A stretch of 59,829 bases of DNA from Luteitalea sp. (GCA_009377495.1 WHTZ01000019.1:31134-90962); one strand, 5' to 3'; positions 1 to 9,007 are shown, counted from the first letter of the stretch. The notes: generated from the letters alone by a model not told the origin. Program-made: numbers and translations.

Positions 1-1008
1 GGAGCAGCTGCGTCACCCACTCGTCGGCGACACCGCCCGCGCTCAAGCGAGTCGCGTAGGTCGAGCGCAGATCGTAGATGCGAAAGTACGGCACCTTCGC
101 CCGCCGAAGCGTCGCTCGCCACGCCGTCTTAAACGTGGTCTGGTGTCCCACGCAGTTCTCGCGCGGAAACAGATATTCGCTGTTCCCGGCAAGCTGCATC
201 TGGCCCCGAATCGCCTCGACGGCCAGATCTGTCAGCGGCGCCTCCGCGACGCCGTTCGGCGTCTTGGAATCGGGAATCCAGACGACTTTGTTCTCCAGAT
301 CCACCTGGTCTCTCTTCATCGGCGCCAGTTCCTTGTAGATCCGAAGCCCGGCCTCCGTGATGATGCGAACGACGTTGCGCAGGTAGCTTGGCGCCACGGC
401 CTCGATCTGCTGTTGTTCCGACCAGGACATGTAATGCGGCCGGAACAATCCCTTCACCGCGACAGGGAATTCGACGCCCCAACACGGATTGGACGGCAGC
501 AGCTTCTTGCGCACCGCGACGTTTAGGATGCGCCGAAGCACGCGCAGCTCCTGGTGAACCGTGGATGGCTTAAGTAGTCCCATTTCCACGATTCCCGCCT
601 TCGTTTCCGCTTCACACGCTGACGCAACCGATATCGCAGATAGCCGTCGATCGCGTCGCTCGACAACTCCGTCAGTTTCTGATCGCCGAACGCCTTGACC
701 AAATGCTTGACGGCGCGGGCATTCGCTTCGTGCGTTTTCGGCGTGCGCAGCGGCGGCTTCGAGTAGTGCTCCAAGAACAGCTCCGCCCACTGGTTGAACC
801 GAAGCTGCTCCCCTCTGCGGACGATCTCCAGGACGTTGTCGTCGCGCGCCCGGAGCCGTTCGCGTAACTTCTTCTGAGCCTCCTTCCAATCGGCGGTGCC
901 GGTGGGCTCCTCGCGGCGCTTGCCCGCGCGATCCCAGTACCGCATCCACCAGAACTGTGTGTCCTTGCGACGGTAGACGACGCCGTCGTGCTTACGTGGT
1001 CGTGCCAT
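1..1008 (-). pseudogene. Tyrosine recombinase/integrase, frameshifted and cut by the window edge
   Basis: Phage-type site-specific integrase. The N-terminal arm and SAM-like core-binding part read from ATG 1008 with a strong AGGAGG at 1015-1020. That frame then dies at 523. The family sequence continues in another frame from about 601 (KAGIVEMGLLKPSTVHQELR) to the edge. A single missing A in the short A run at 604-606 would restore it. In the second frame the catalytic region shows TEAGLRIYKEL (box I Arg) and YDLRSTYATRL (box II, with Tyr and Ser where HxLRH has His). The catalytic Tyr lies beyond the left edge. It overlaps the upstream excisionase-like gene by 17 bases. It is either a pseudogene or a one-base sequence error. 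Confidence 0.85.
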
Positions 1009-1357
1009 CCTCCACCTCCTGCTTGAACCGATTGCGGAAGGGCTCGAGATCCGATCTCAGAAACCGGATGTTCCGGCCCATCACGCGGAGATGGGGAATC
1101 TGCTTTCGCTCGACCCAAAGATACACTGTCTGCGGACTGACACCAAGGAACTGCGCGGCCTCACTGACGGTCATGGAGTATTCGGGGTCGCGCAATTTCT
1201 TACGCCGCGGGACGCTCCCTACGCTCTGGCGGCGAGTCTCGCGAGCGCTTCCGGATACCGGCGTGTCGTCATCGCTCGCGCGATCGCGCACTCCACGGAC
1301 CATTTCATCGACCGACACGGGGAACCTCCTCTCGAGTCGGACCTTCGTCGGCTCCAC
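992..1357 (-). CDS. Excisionase-like helix-turn-helix protein
   Basis: A 121-aa protein whose second half (about residues 62-105) is a MerR/excisionase winged helix: MTVSEAAQFLGVSPQTVYLW, followed by a basic wing and an Arg-Phe strand. Proteins of this type bind attachment-site DNA and steer an integrase between integration and excision. The start is GTG 1357, preceded by GGAGGG five bases away. The gene runs directly into the integrase with a 17-base overlap, so the two are probably co-translated. The first 55 residues are Arg-rich and unassigned; a later start is possible. Confidence 0.75.
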   Translation of the reverse strand: MEPTKVRLERRFPVSVDEMVRGVRDRASDDDTPVSGSARETRRQSVGSVPRRKKLRDPEYSMTVSEAAQFLGVSPQTVYLWVERKQIPHLRVMGRNIRFLRSDLEPFRNRFKQEVEDGTTT

Positions 1358-1459
1358 ACGGAACCCTCCAAAGGCCGCATCTGTTTCAGGCTGACCCGCT
1401 ATCTAAGCTCATCTGTTAGCTTGGCCCTACCTGTGATCAGGCTTTGTTCACCATGCTGT

Positions 1460-1738
1460 ACCGCGTCACTCGATCGCATCCGGAAGCGGTGGCGCTCGGA
1501 ACACACATTGTCTGCCGCTGAGTGGGAGGTGCTGGCGGAGTACGTGCAGATTGGTGCCGAAGAGGACCGCCAGCAAGCCCCGCTACTGTTGCCCGCGATC
1601 CCATCGCGAGCGTCGTATCTCACATTGCTGGACGCGTTCGAGGCGGTGTATCAGAACCGCACGGAGCACGCGTCTCCGCGTGAGGCGGCCGGACAACCTG
1701 AAAGAGGATCGGAAGGTCCTGTCGCCGCCGGTGATTGA
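1460..1738 (+). pseudogene. Possible remnant of an unknown ORF
   Basis: The reading frame ending at 1738 contains a protein-like stretch (LSAAEWEVLAEYVQIGAEED, then an Ala/Leu-rich helical part) with a natural codon pattern. Upstream of about 1440 the same frame is only the antisense of the excisionase gene, and no start with a ribosome site is visible. I do not recognise the family. It may be the C-terminal piece of a gene broken by the mobile element at the left edge. Confidence 0.25.
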
Positions 1739-2072
1739 AGAGCCGCTCTGTCAGTGCGCCCTTTCCGTCACGGTCCACAGCTACGAGCCCAATGCCACGA
1801 TCGAGGTCGACGTGAGCGGCACGATCACGTCGGCGCCGGGTGGCTTCCCCTATCCGCACGGGGTCACCATCCCGCTGGCGACCGCGCTCGTGGCGGGACA
1901 GCAGGTCCGGGCACGGCAGAAGAACGCCGTCACCACGAGGCCGCGGACAGCGGCGATCGTCGTGCGCGACCACACCGCCGACTCTCCGCCGGCCGTAATG
2001 TGGACGCGTGCGTGTGGGTGCTGTGGACGCGTGCGGGTCCGCGTGTGGGCGGGCGCGCGGGGGCTGGTCTGA
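1717..2072 (+). pseudogene. Possible remnant of a beta-rich domain protein
   Basis: The frame reads as a plausible beta-sandwich domain: SVTVHSYEPNATIEVDV, a Gly/Pro turn, HGVTIPLATALVAGQQVRAR and AAIVVRDHTAD. It then degenerates into Arg/Cys-rich nonsense before stopping at 2072. The alternating hydrophobic strands and absence of an own start suggest the middle of a larger surface-type protein. This is inference from pattern only; no function can be given. Confidence 0.3.
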
Positions 2073-2471
2073 GGCCGCTTGCACCCTGTTGGCTGGTGTT
2101 GCTCGCTCCCGACCTTCGCGTCCGATAAGGGGCGTTGCGTTAACGTCCGCGGTCTAATAGTTCTTATCGTCCTGGCTGCGCATGTGGGATCGATTTGCAA
2201 CCAAGGACGCGCCCGAATGGCGCGGGTGTGTCGTCAACACCGAGGGAGAGTGGTGTGGCACTGATCGGGAAATCGGCGAACGGAATCACGACGCCGGGGC
2301 TCTGCTGCCCGGCATCCAGCTTGGCGGCAAGCCTGGCAACGTCAGTCGGCAACGGAGAGGTCGCGACCCGCTGGCAGGAACTCCGCGATGAAGGTTTCGC
2401 CGCGCGCCCGACGTTCGGCTGTACCAGCAGGCCGAACGACGGTCAGCGCGTTGTGCGGTAAAATTGAAGGC
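2073..2471. other. Non-coding or degenerate stretch
   Basis: About 400 bases between the remnant at 1717-2072 and the DUF433 gene. Short frames exist on both strands but none has a convincing start, ribosome site or domain. I see no RNA gene. It presumably holds the promoter of the DUF433 pair. Confidence 0.4.
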
Positions 2472-2789
2472 ATGATGAGCGCAGATCGGGATTTCGTCGA
2501 GCGCCGCCAGGACAGCTTCTACCTGAGCGGGTGCCGTGTGCCCCTGGCGTGCGTCGTGCGAGAGTTTCAGGACGGCCAGTCGCCCGAGGCGATTCGTTCC
2601 GCGTTCCCGACCTTGACCTTGGAGCAAGTCTACGGCGCCATTACGTTCTACCTGGGACACCGGGCCGAGGTAGACGAGGACCTAGCGGCTCGTGAGCGCG
2701 AAGAGAATGCGTTCAGCGAGACGAATCCTGTGCCTGCCGATGTGAAAGCGAAGCTGGATCGGGCGCGCGACCAACTGCACTCGCGATAA
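2472..2789 (+). CDS. DUF433 antitoxin-like protein
   Basis: A 105-aa protein of the DUF433 (VapB-like HTH) family. The core runs from about residue 17 to 62: SGCRVPLACVVREFQDGQSP, then EAIRSAFPTLTLEQVYGAIT, the typical helix-turn-helix. The C-terminus is charged and ends before the next start. Two ATGs (2472, 2475) follow GAAGG; the longer frame from 2388 lacks family sequence. It sits five bases upstream of a DUF5615 PIN-like gene, the usual partner, so it is probably the DNA-binding antitoxin that represses the pair. Confidence 0.85.
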   Translation: MMSADRDFVERRQDSFYLSGCRVPLACVVREFQDGQSPEAIRSAFPTLTLEQVYGAITFYLGHRAEVDEDLAAREREENAFSETNPVPADVKAKLDRARDQLHSR

Positions 2790-2794
2790 CCCCG

Positions 2795-3149
2795 ATGGTC
2801 TGCTTCATGGCGGATGCCAGCCTTCACCACGCGATCGTCACGGGCTGCGTGCGGCGCGAGCCAGCAATCGACTTCGTCTCCGCACGTACTGCGAAGCTGG
2901 AGGGACTCAGCGACCCTGATGTGCTCGCGCTCGCTGCCGCGCAGGGTCGCATCCTCGTCACCCATGACTTCCGAACAATGCCGAGGCACTTTGCCGAATT
3001 TCTCGCGACGGGAGCTTCGAGTCCTGGCGTGTTCCTCGTGAAGCAGCGGACACCGCTGGCGGCGGGCCATCAATGATCTGGTGCTGGTCTGGACGGCGTC
3101 AGCGCCTGAGGACTGGATGAATCGGATTGTCGAGATCCCGCTTCGTTGA
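2795..3149 (+). pseudogene. DUF5615 PIN-like toxin with 3' frameshift
   Basis: A PIN-like (DUF5615/Mut7-C) putative nuclease paired with DUF433. The frame gives MADASLHHAIVTGC, GLSDPDVLALAAAQGRILVT and HDFRTMPRHF, covering the acidic residues expected near the N-terminus and the conserved THD. It stops at 3076 after 93 aa. A neighbouring frame holds the missing tail (AINDLVLVWTASAPEDWMNR to a stop at 3147-3149). One extra G in the run near 3066 explains the break. As written the toxin lacks its last strand and helix, so it is inactivated or mis-sequenced. Confidence 0.75.
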
Positions 3150-3527
3150 ATCGCGCCGCACAAAAGCAGGTAGAAAGCAGGCGCGCTACTGGATCTGTTT
3201 TTCTGTCGCAGAACTGTCCCAAAACCCTATCGATTTGAACCCGCTTCGGGTTCCCTGCTGAGCGAAAGCAGATGCCCCGAATCGAAGGCACCTCCTCGTC
3301 TGCGACGACGCGCTCGATCTTGACCTTTATGTCCTCGAAGGGTGGCGGGCGGCGCGGACGCGCAGGAGGCCCAACGCCAGGCTACACAAAAATAGAACCG
3401 CCATCCGTGTGCTGATCACGCGGCACCCTCCTCGCAGGCTTCGGCCCGTGGCCCTGCGCCGCCGCCGATCATGTGCTCACTGCCGGCACGTCGCGCTCCG
3501 GCACCGGACGAGGGCCGTCAGTCGACG
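3150..3527. other. Intergenic stretch without a recognised gene
   Basis: About 380 bases between convergent genes. A piece near 3213-3262 resembles a T-arm (GGTTCAAATC on the minus strand) but cannot fold as a tRNA. The rest is Arg-rich low-complexity in every frame. I see no gene in it. Confidence 0.4.
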
Positions 3528-4400
3528 TCACCGCTCTTCAGTGCCCTCAATGGCGGCGACGCCCACGCTGGGACAACCAGTTGGCTTCACGCCGAGTGAG
3601 ACACGCGAGCCGCAGCGGAGCAGCGCCGCTTCGCCCGGACCTTGAAAGAAACTGTAGCCCTCGCGGTCGGTCCACGCCAGAGGACCGCCGACCGTCCGAC
3701 CCGCTTTCTGCGCGGCCTGCTGCGCGCGGGCGACCAGCGCCTCGTATTGTGGATCCCCTTGCCGGCGCCCTGAGAAGCTGCCGAGATCCGTGCTCGCCAC
3801 GAAGAGAACATCGATTCCGGGGACGGCGGCGATCTGGTCAGCGATCTCGACCCCCGCGGGATTCTCGATCATCGCCACGATCATGATGTTCTCGTTCGCG
3901 GTCTGACGATACCTGTCGCCCCAGAGCGCGCCATACTGGCCGCCCCCCTGACTGCGCCGGCCAATCGGCGGGTACTTGGCGAACTTGACGGCGGCCCGCG
4001 CTTTCTCGACCGTGTCCACCATCGGCACGATGATGCCCAGGGCGCCCACGTCCGTCGCTTTCTGAATGTCGCCCTCGGTTGCGTCCGGCACACGAATGAA
4101 CGGGATCGCCGGAGCACCCTTGCACGCCATCAACATCCGCGCGACATCCTGATAGGTGAGCGGGCTGTGCTGCATCTCGATCCAGGTGAAATCGAACCCG
4201 GCATTTGCCACCGCGCAGTAGATCTCGGGGCCGGGGATCGAGACCGTGGCGCCGACGACCTTTTGTCCCTGGGCCAGCTTCTGTTTGACCGTGTTGTACG
4301 TTCTCGCAGCAGCCGGTTGCTGCCCGCGTGCGCTCGGAGACGCGATCGTGAGGAACGCCACCGACGCCAGCGCCACGAGTGGGATGTGGTTTGCGATCAT
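3528..4400 (-). CDS. Exported HpcH/HpaI aldolase-like protein
   Basis: A 290-aa protein of the HpcH/HpaI (2-keto-3-deoxy sugar acid / 2,4-dihydroxyhept-2-ene-dioate) aldolase family, a metal-dependent class II retro-aldol enzyme with a TIM barrel. After a signal peptide (about residues 1-26) it has PGPEIYCAVANAGFDFTWIE (start of the barrel), IIVPMVDT, the GRRSQGGGQYG arginine segment and MIENPAGVEIADQIAAVPGI with the metal-binding Glu. The last 35 residues look less conserved than usual. Classic members are cytosolic, so the signal peptide implies a periplasmic or changed role. No operon partner is visible. Confidence 0.8.
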   Translation of the reverse strand: MIANHIPLVALASVAFLTIASPSARGQQPAAARTYNTVKQKLAQGQKVVGATVSIPGPEIYCAVANAGFDFTWIEMQHSPLTYQDVARMLMACKGAPAIPFIRVPDATEGDIQKATDVGALGIIVPMVDTVEKARAAVKFAKYPPIGRRSQGGGQYGALWGDRYRQTANENIMIVAMIENPAGVEIADQIAAVPGIDVLFVASTDLGSFSGRRQGDPQYEALVARAQQAAQKAGRTVGGPLAWTDREGYSFFQGPGEAALLRCGSRVSLGVKPTGCPSVGVAAIEGTEER

Positions 4401-4747
4401 TCGTGTTCTACCTTTCCGCTCCGAGCGTTTGATCGAGATTCAGGCGCTCAGCAATATTCTTTACGTCGAGGTTGTAGCGCAGAAGTCGCGCGGGCTCGCA
4501 GGCGAGGACAGTGCCGCGATCTCGAAGAGGACGCCCGCGCAGGGTCCACGTGAATGTTATCGCGCTGCCCCTGCTGAACCGATCGCGTCGTCATGGCGAC
4601 CCATCCCCCGCGAACCCTTGGTTCGCCTCTGAGCCTCACAGAAGTTTCAGCGCGATTTCACGTTCCTCAAAGGACGCCTCCGCTTGGAGCTGCGTAGGCT
4701 TTAACACGTGGACGCGATTCTCGCACGTCGCGGACCGAGGGGGGCCG
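4401..4747. other. Divergent promoter region
   Basis: About 350 bases between the minus-strand aldolase gene and the plus-strand FAD oxidoreductase. Both genes start outward from it, so it must carry their promoters. I could not pick a convincing -35/-10 pair or operator, and the open frames crossing it are not protein-like. Confidence 0.4.
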
Positions 4748-5959
4748 ATGCCAAGGTATGACGTGATCGTCGTGGGCGCGCGCTGCGCGGGATCGCCGCT
4801 GGCAATGCTGCTGGCCAAGCGTGGAGCGAAGGTCCTGCTGGTCGACCGTGCGACGTTTCCCAGCGACATCCCACACGGGCATTTCATCCACCGTCAGGGA
4901 CCGCGGCTGCTCAAAGAATGGGGCCTGCTCGACCGGATCGCCGCGGCAACACCCGCGGTTCGCAACTGGCTCGCCGACTTCGGCGACTTTCCGCTGGTGG
5001 CCCGCGACCTCGTCGAAGACGGCGTGGCGTGGGGCTATGCGCCGCGCCGGACGATCCTCGATAAAGTCCTTATCGACGCTGCGGCTGGGTGCGGCGTGGA
5101 GGTGCGCGAAGGCTTCGGCGTGGGCGAGTACGTCTTCGAGGACGGTAAGTGCGTCGGCATCCGTGGAGGGGTAAAGGGCGGCGCGACGGTGGAGGAGCAC
5201 GCGACCATCACGGTGGGCGCCGACGGGCGCCACTCGCGCCTTGCACGTGTCGTCGAGGCGCCCATTTACCAGGCGTCGCCGGCCATACTCTGCTACTACT
5301 TTTCGTATTGGAGCGGCGTCGAAAGTGAGGACTTCGAGCTGTACGTCCGACCGCAGCAGCGCCGGGTCATCTTCTCCTTCCGGACGGAGCAGAACCTCTT
5401 TGCCGTGTTCAGCGGCATGCCCGTGGAGGAGCTGCCCGCGATTCGCACGGACATCGACGCCGCCTTCATGCGATCGCTCGATACGGTGCCAGATCTTGCC
5501 GATCGCGTTCGAGCGGGCCGGCGCGAGGAACGCTACTATGGAGCGTCCGACCTGCCGAACTTCTACCGGAAGCCCTTCGGCCCAGGATGGGCGCTGGTAG
5601 GTGATGCCGGCTATCACAAGGACCCCTACCTCGCCCTTGGAATCAGCGACGCCTTCCATCACGCCGCCCTCCTGAGCTCGGCTATCGCCGATGGCCTCGA
5701 CGGCCGCCGTGCCCTGGACGAGGCGCTGGCCGACTACGAGCAGCAGCGTAACGACACGCCAGCGATTGATTACGAAGAAAATCTGGCGGCTGCGCGCTTC
5801 ACGCCGTTCCCACCGCGGGTCATGGCGGTCCGCGCTGCTATCAGGAACGATCCGCAGGAGTCGACGCGCTTCGTCAAGGCCCGCATGGGCATGATCGATC
5901 CAGCGGAGTTCTTCAACCCGGAGCACCTACAGCAACTCCTCGGTGGCGTCCCGGTATGA
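4748..5959 (+). CDS. FAD-dependent oxidoreductase (geranylgeranyl reductase/halogenase-like)
   Basis: A 403-aa flavoprotein of the PHBH/geranylgeranyl-reductase superfamily. The Rossmann FAD motif is at the N-terminus (DVIVVGARCAGSPLAMLLAK, ending in an acidic VDR). An Arg-containing RRTILDKVLIDAA helix follows near residue 100. The second FAD contact GPGWALVGDAGYHKDP lies near residue 280. ATG 4748 follows a GAGGGGG ribosome site; the frame is open further upstream but is not protein-like there. The substrate is unknown; relatives act on tetrapyrrole side chains, isoprenoids or aromatic rings. It stands alone, with a converging truncated aminotransferase downstream. Confidence 0.85.
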   Translation: MPRYDVIVVGARCAGSPLAMLLAKRGAKVLLVDRATFPSDIPHGHFIHRQGPRLLKEWGLLDRIAAATPAVRNWLADFGDFPLVARDLVEDGVAWGYAPRRTILDKVLIDAAAGCGVEVREGFGVGEYVFEDGKCVGIRGGVKGGATVEEHATITVGADGRHSRLARVVEAPIYQASPAILCYYFSYWSGVESEDFELYVRPQQRRVIFSFRTEQNLFAVFSGMPVEELPAIRTDIDAAFMRSLDTVPDLADRVRAGRREERYYGASDLPNFYRKPFGPGWALVGDAGYHKDPYLALGISDAFHHAALLSSAIADGLDGRRALDEALADYEQQRNDTPAIDYEENLAAARFTPFPPRVMAVRAAIRNDPQESTRFVKARMGMIDPAEFFNPEHLQQLLGGVPV

Positions 5960-5969
5960 CGATCAGAAA

Positions 5970-6690
5970 TTAGTGAGCGCCCTTCGCGACCATCTCCTCC
6001 ATTGCCGCGGCAAACGTATCGATCTCTTCGAGTGTCGTGTAGACATTCGGTGTTACACGCACGCCTTCGTATTCAGCATGCACGATGGGCGTGGCGATGA
6101 TGCGCCAGCGCTCCCACAGGCGATCGACGACCTTTGGAGCAGGAATACCGGTGATCTGCACCGTCCCAATCGCGCACGAATGGGCCGGGTCGAGATTCGT
6201 GTGAATGCGAATGCGGGAGGATTGCTGCAGCCGCGTCGCCCAGCGGTCGCGCAAGTAACGTAGCCGCGCCGCCTTGCGCTCGATTCCAATTCCTTCGTGG
6301 AAGCCGAGGGCTTCGGCGATGGCATTGTGGTTTGCCGCCGGGTGCGTGCCGATCTCCTCGAATTTCCGGATGTCGCCCGTGTGCTTTTCGGGCGCCGGCG
6401 TGAGCGGCCAGAGCGACTGGATGTTCTCGCGCCGCACGTACAGGAAGCCGGTTCCAATCGGCGCCAGCAGCCACTTGTGCAAGCTGGTACCGTAGTAGTC
6501 GCACCCGAGGTCGTCGAGTGTGTATGGGAAGTGTGCGAAGGCGTGCGCGCCGTCCACAATGGTTCGAATTCCGCGCCCGCGTGCCTCGTCGCAGATTCGC
6601 CGAACCGGAAAGATCTGCCCGGTCAAATTGGTAATGTGGCAGAAGTGCAGGACCTTCGTCGCAGGGGTCAGGGCAGCGACGTGAAGCGCC
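5970..6690 (-). pseudogene. Class V aminotransferase, 5'-truncated
   Basis: C-terminal half of a PLP enzyme of the isopenicillin-N-epimerase/cysteine-desulfurase-like class V family. It shows TIVDGAHAFAHFPYTLDDLG with the PLP-ring Asp, then YYGTSLHKWLLAPIGTGFLY with the Schiff-base Lys, then the small C-terminal domain. Family-like sequence continues upstream of Met 6626 (ALTPATKVLHFCHITNLTGQ) but stops at about 6685. The next bases belong to an oppositely oriented reductase gene. The first half, roughly 200 residues, is missing and no start with a ribosome site is present. Confidence 0.8.
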
Positions 6691-6729
6691 GGGCACGATC
6701 CAGCACTGCTCTCGGATTGGACACAGCAC

Positions 6730-7983
6730 GTGCGCCTCCCCTTCGATGGCCTCAGGGTGATCGGCGGGAAGTGGTCGCCGCAGAGCTATGGCGTGAAAGA
6801 GTTCCTGTCACGCAATCACGTACCTTATCAGTGGATCGATATCGATCAGGATGCGCCGATGCGCGAGCTGGTCAGCAGTCTTTCCGGGAGCGTGACGCGG
6901 CTTCCGGTGGTGCTCTTTCCGGACGGCAGCCATCTCGTGGCTCCCACGAACCTCGCGCTCGCCGACAAGGTGGGCCTGCGCACGCGCGCGGATCAGCCGT
7001 TCTACGATCTCGTGATCGTAGGTGGCGGCCCCGCTGGCCTGGCCAACGCCGTCTATGGCGCGTCGGAAGGTCTGCGCACCCTGCTCATCGAGCACAACGC
7101 GCCGGGCGGACAGGCGGGCACGAGCTCACGCATCGAAAACTACCTTGGCTTCCCAGCAGGCATCTCTGGCGCGGACCTGGCACAACGCGCGACCGCCCAG
7201 GCGCGCCGGTTCGGCGTGGAAATGCTGACGGCACAGGAGGTCGTCGGCCTTCGTCGCGACGATCCGTTCCGCATCGTTCGGCTTGCCAATGGAGCCGAGA
7301 TCTCGTGCTATGCGATCCTCGTGGCGGCCGGTATGGCGGTCCGGATGCTCGGCGTGGCCGGTGTGGCGCCCCTCATCGGCGCCGGCATTTACTACGGCGC
7401 CGCGACCACGGAGGCCGCTATCTATCGCGGCCGAGACGTCTGTGTCGTGGGCGGCGCGAACTCAGCCGGCCAAGGTGCGCTCTTCTTCACGCGCTATGCA
7501 CGGCGGGTCATCATGCTCGTGCGGGACAAGAGCCTCGCCTCGTCGATGTCGCAGTACCTCGTCAATCGGATCGCCGCTGCGTCGAACATCGAGGTGCTCA
7601 CCCGCATCGAAGTGACCGAGGCGTGTGGGAACGGGCACCTCGAGCAGGTTGTGCTGCGTGACCTCGACACCAGCGAGCCACGACGCATCGATGTGGCCGC
7701 GATGTTCATCTTCATTGGGGCCGCGCCGCGCTCCGAGATGGTATCCGGTGTCGTCGAATGCGACGAAAAAGGGTTCATCCTGACCGGTCCGGACCTGTTC
7801 CAGTCTGGCCGCAAGCCGCGGGGCTGGACGCTGGATCGCGATCCGTTTCTCTTCGAGACCAGCACGCCCGGCGTGTTTGCGGCTGGCGACGTGCGGGCTG
7901 GAAGCAACCGGCGTGTGGCCTCGGCTGTGGGAGAAGGATCGGCTGCGATCTACACGATTCACCGCTATCTCGAGACCGTGTAA
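6730..7983 (+). CDS. Thioredoxin-reductase-like FAD oxidoreductase lacking its N-terminal domain
   Basis: A 417-aa protein. Residues 1-80 are a glutaredoxin-like fold (RVIGGKWSPQSYGVKEFL, VTRLPVVLFPDG) without a CxxC pair. Residues 95-417 are a TrxR-type two-domain flavoprotein: DLVIVGGGPAGLANAVYGAS, then DVCVVGGANSAGQGALFF for NAD(P)H, then TPGVFAAGDVRAGS. The redox CxxC of true TrxR is absent (YYGAATTEA stands there). Homologues usually carry a further N-terminal response-regulator or cyclic-nucleotide-binding domain. Here family-like sequence begins abruptly at about 6700 (LLSDWTQHVRLPF, in frame upstream of GTG 6730), so the gene is 5'-truncated. No ribosome site precedes 6730. Confidence 0.8.
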   Translation: MRLPFDGLRVIGGKWSPQSYGVKEFLSRNHVPYQWIDIDQDAPMRELVSSLSGSVTRLPVVLFPDGSHLVAPTNLALADKVGLRTRADQPFYDLVIVGGGPAGLANAVYGASEGLRTLLIEHNAPGGQAGTSSRIENYLGFPAGISGADLAQRATAQARRFGVEMLTAQEVVGLRRDDPFRIVRLANGAEISCYAILVAAGMAVRMLGVAGVAPLIGAGIYYGAATTEAAIYRGRDVCVVGGANSAGQGALFFTRYARRVIMLVRDKSLASSMSQYLVNRIAAASNIEVLTRIEVTEACGNGHLEQVVLRDLDTSEPRRIDVAAMFIFIGAAPRSEMVSGVVECDEKGFILTGPDLFQSGRKPRGWTLDRDPFLFETSTPGVFAAGDVRAGSNRRVASAVGEGSAAIYTIHRYLETV

Positions 7984-8015
7984 GCGAGTCGGCGCGACAC
8001 CGAAAAAGAAAGGTA

Positions 8016-8044
8016 TTGACCTAATCATCGCTCCGACGTACAGT
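8016..8044 (+). promoter_or_regulatory. Predicted sigma-70 promoter of the ArsR-AHSA1 pair
   Basis: TTGACC (8016-8021) and TACAGT (8039-8044) are 17 bases apart. The predicted start of transcription lies almost at the ATG (8052), which would give a very short or absent leader. Inferred from sequence only. Confidence 0.45.
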
Positions 8045-8060
8045 TAGGCGCATGCCTAAC
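8043..8060. promoter_or_regulatory. Palindromic operator across the ArsR start codon
   Basis: A perfect 7-bp inverted repeat, GTTAGGC (8043-8049) and GCCTAAC (8054-8060), with a 4-base centre containing the start codon. It overlaps the -10 hexamer and the first codons, an ideal position for autorepression by the ArsR-type regulator it precedes. Confidence 0.55.
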
Positions 8061-8390
8061 CAATCCCACCAGCTCAGTCGCGTCTTTCAAGCGCTGACCG
8101 ACCCGACACGGCGGGCTGTCGTCGAACGGCTGGGCAGCGGCCCCGCCCCGGTCAGCGAGTTGGCGCGGCCCTTCAAGATGGCGTTGCCGTCGTTCTCTCA
8201 ACACCTCGAGGTGCTCGAGAGCTGCGGCCTGGTTCGGTCGCGCAAGACGGGACGTGTCCGAACCTATCGGCTCGTGCCGCAGCCACTGACGGTTGCGGAG
8301 CAATGGATTACGAGGCAGCGCGCGATCTGGGAGCGCCGCCTCGATCAATTCGACCGCTACGTGAATCAGCTAAAGGAGCAGGCGGAATGA
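8052..8390 (+). CDS. ArsR-family transcriptional regulator
   Basis: A 112-aa winged-helix regulator of the metal-independent ArsR subgroup that pairs with AHSA1/SRPBCC genes. It begins [17 protein letters not shown], then the recognition helix region [20 protein letters not shown], then the wing [11 protein letters not shown]. No Cys-based metal site is visible. ATG 8052 lies within a palindrome that probably is its own operator. Its stop overlaps the ATG of the AHSA1 gene (ATGA), so the two are translationally coupled. Confidence 0.92.
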   Translation: MPNQSHQLSRVFQALTDPTRRAVVERLGSGPAPVSELARPFKMALPSFSQHLEVLESCGLVRSRKTGRVRTYRLVPQPLTVAEQWITRQRAIWERRLDQFDRYVNQLKEQAE

Positions 8391-8884
8391 CTCGTCCAAC
8401 CGTTTATCAACCGGATCCAAAGCTCGACCTCGTATTGGAGCGCATTGTCGATGTCCCCAGAGAACTGGTCTGGGCCGCCTGGACGACTCCGGAGCACGTC
8501 AAGAAATGGTTCACGCCAGTGCCGTGGACCACGGTGGATTGCGAGATCGATCTTCGCCCCGGCGGCATCTTTCGCACGGTCATGCGCTCTCCGGAGGGGA
8601 AGGATTTTCCTCACGCTGGCTGCTATCTCGAGGTGCTCGAGAACGAAAGGCTTGTGTGGACCGACGCGCTCGAACCGGGCTACCGGCCATCCAGCCGGAC
8701 GAGCGAGGTGCCCACCTTCACGGCAGTGATCACGCTTGAGCCGCACGGGAACGGGAGCACGAAGTACACGGCGCTCGCCATGCACAAGGACGAAGAAGGC
8801 CGCCGACAGCACGACGAAATGGGATTCCACGAGGGCTGGGGGCAAGCTCTCGAGCAGCTTGTCGATCTGGCCAAGAGCCTATAA
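8387..8884 (+). CDS. AHSA1/SRPBCC-domain protein
   Basis: A 165-aa START/Bet v1-like fold (AHSA1 family) with a hydrophobic ligand cavity. It shows the family opening [31 protein letters not shown] and [17 protein letters not shown], and the C-terminal helix [19 protein letters not shown] at 8373-8378 serves ATG 8387. It forms a two-gene operon with the ArsR regulator. The pairing is common in soil bacteria; the ligand is unknown. Confidence 0.92.
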   Translation: MTRPTVYQPDPKLDLVLERIVDVPRELVWAAWTTPEHVKKWFTPVPWTTVDCEIDLRPGGIFRTVMRSPEGKDFPHAGCYLEVLENERLVWTDALEPGYRPSSRTSEVPTFTAVITLEPHGNGSTKYTALAMHKDEEGRRQHDEMGFHEGWGQALEQLVDLAKSL

Positions 8885-9007
8885 CCGAGCGTCGAGCCAA
8901 ACGGTCGAGCTTACTGGCCCTAGGCCAGCTCACGAATCTTCCCCCCTTACCCCTTGATTACCGACAACACCTGCGATAGGCTCTTGTTGGTAACCGAGGG
9001 TATCTCT

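Noticed and set aside
3210..3265. tRNA-like T-arm sequence GGTTCAAATC on the minus strand
   Set aside because: The flanking bases do not form a 5-bp T stem, and no acceptor, D or anticodon arm can be drawn.
6297..7661. 454-aa open frame on the plus strand
   Set aside because: It covers the antisense of the aminotransferase and an alternate frame of the reductase; Arg/Gly-rich with no domain, so a shadow of real genes.
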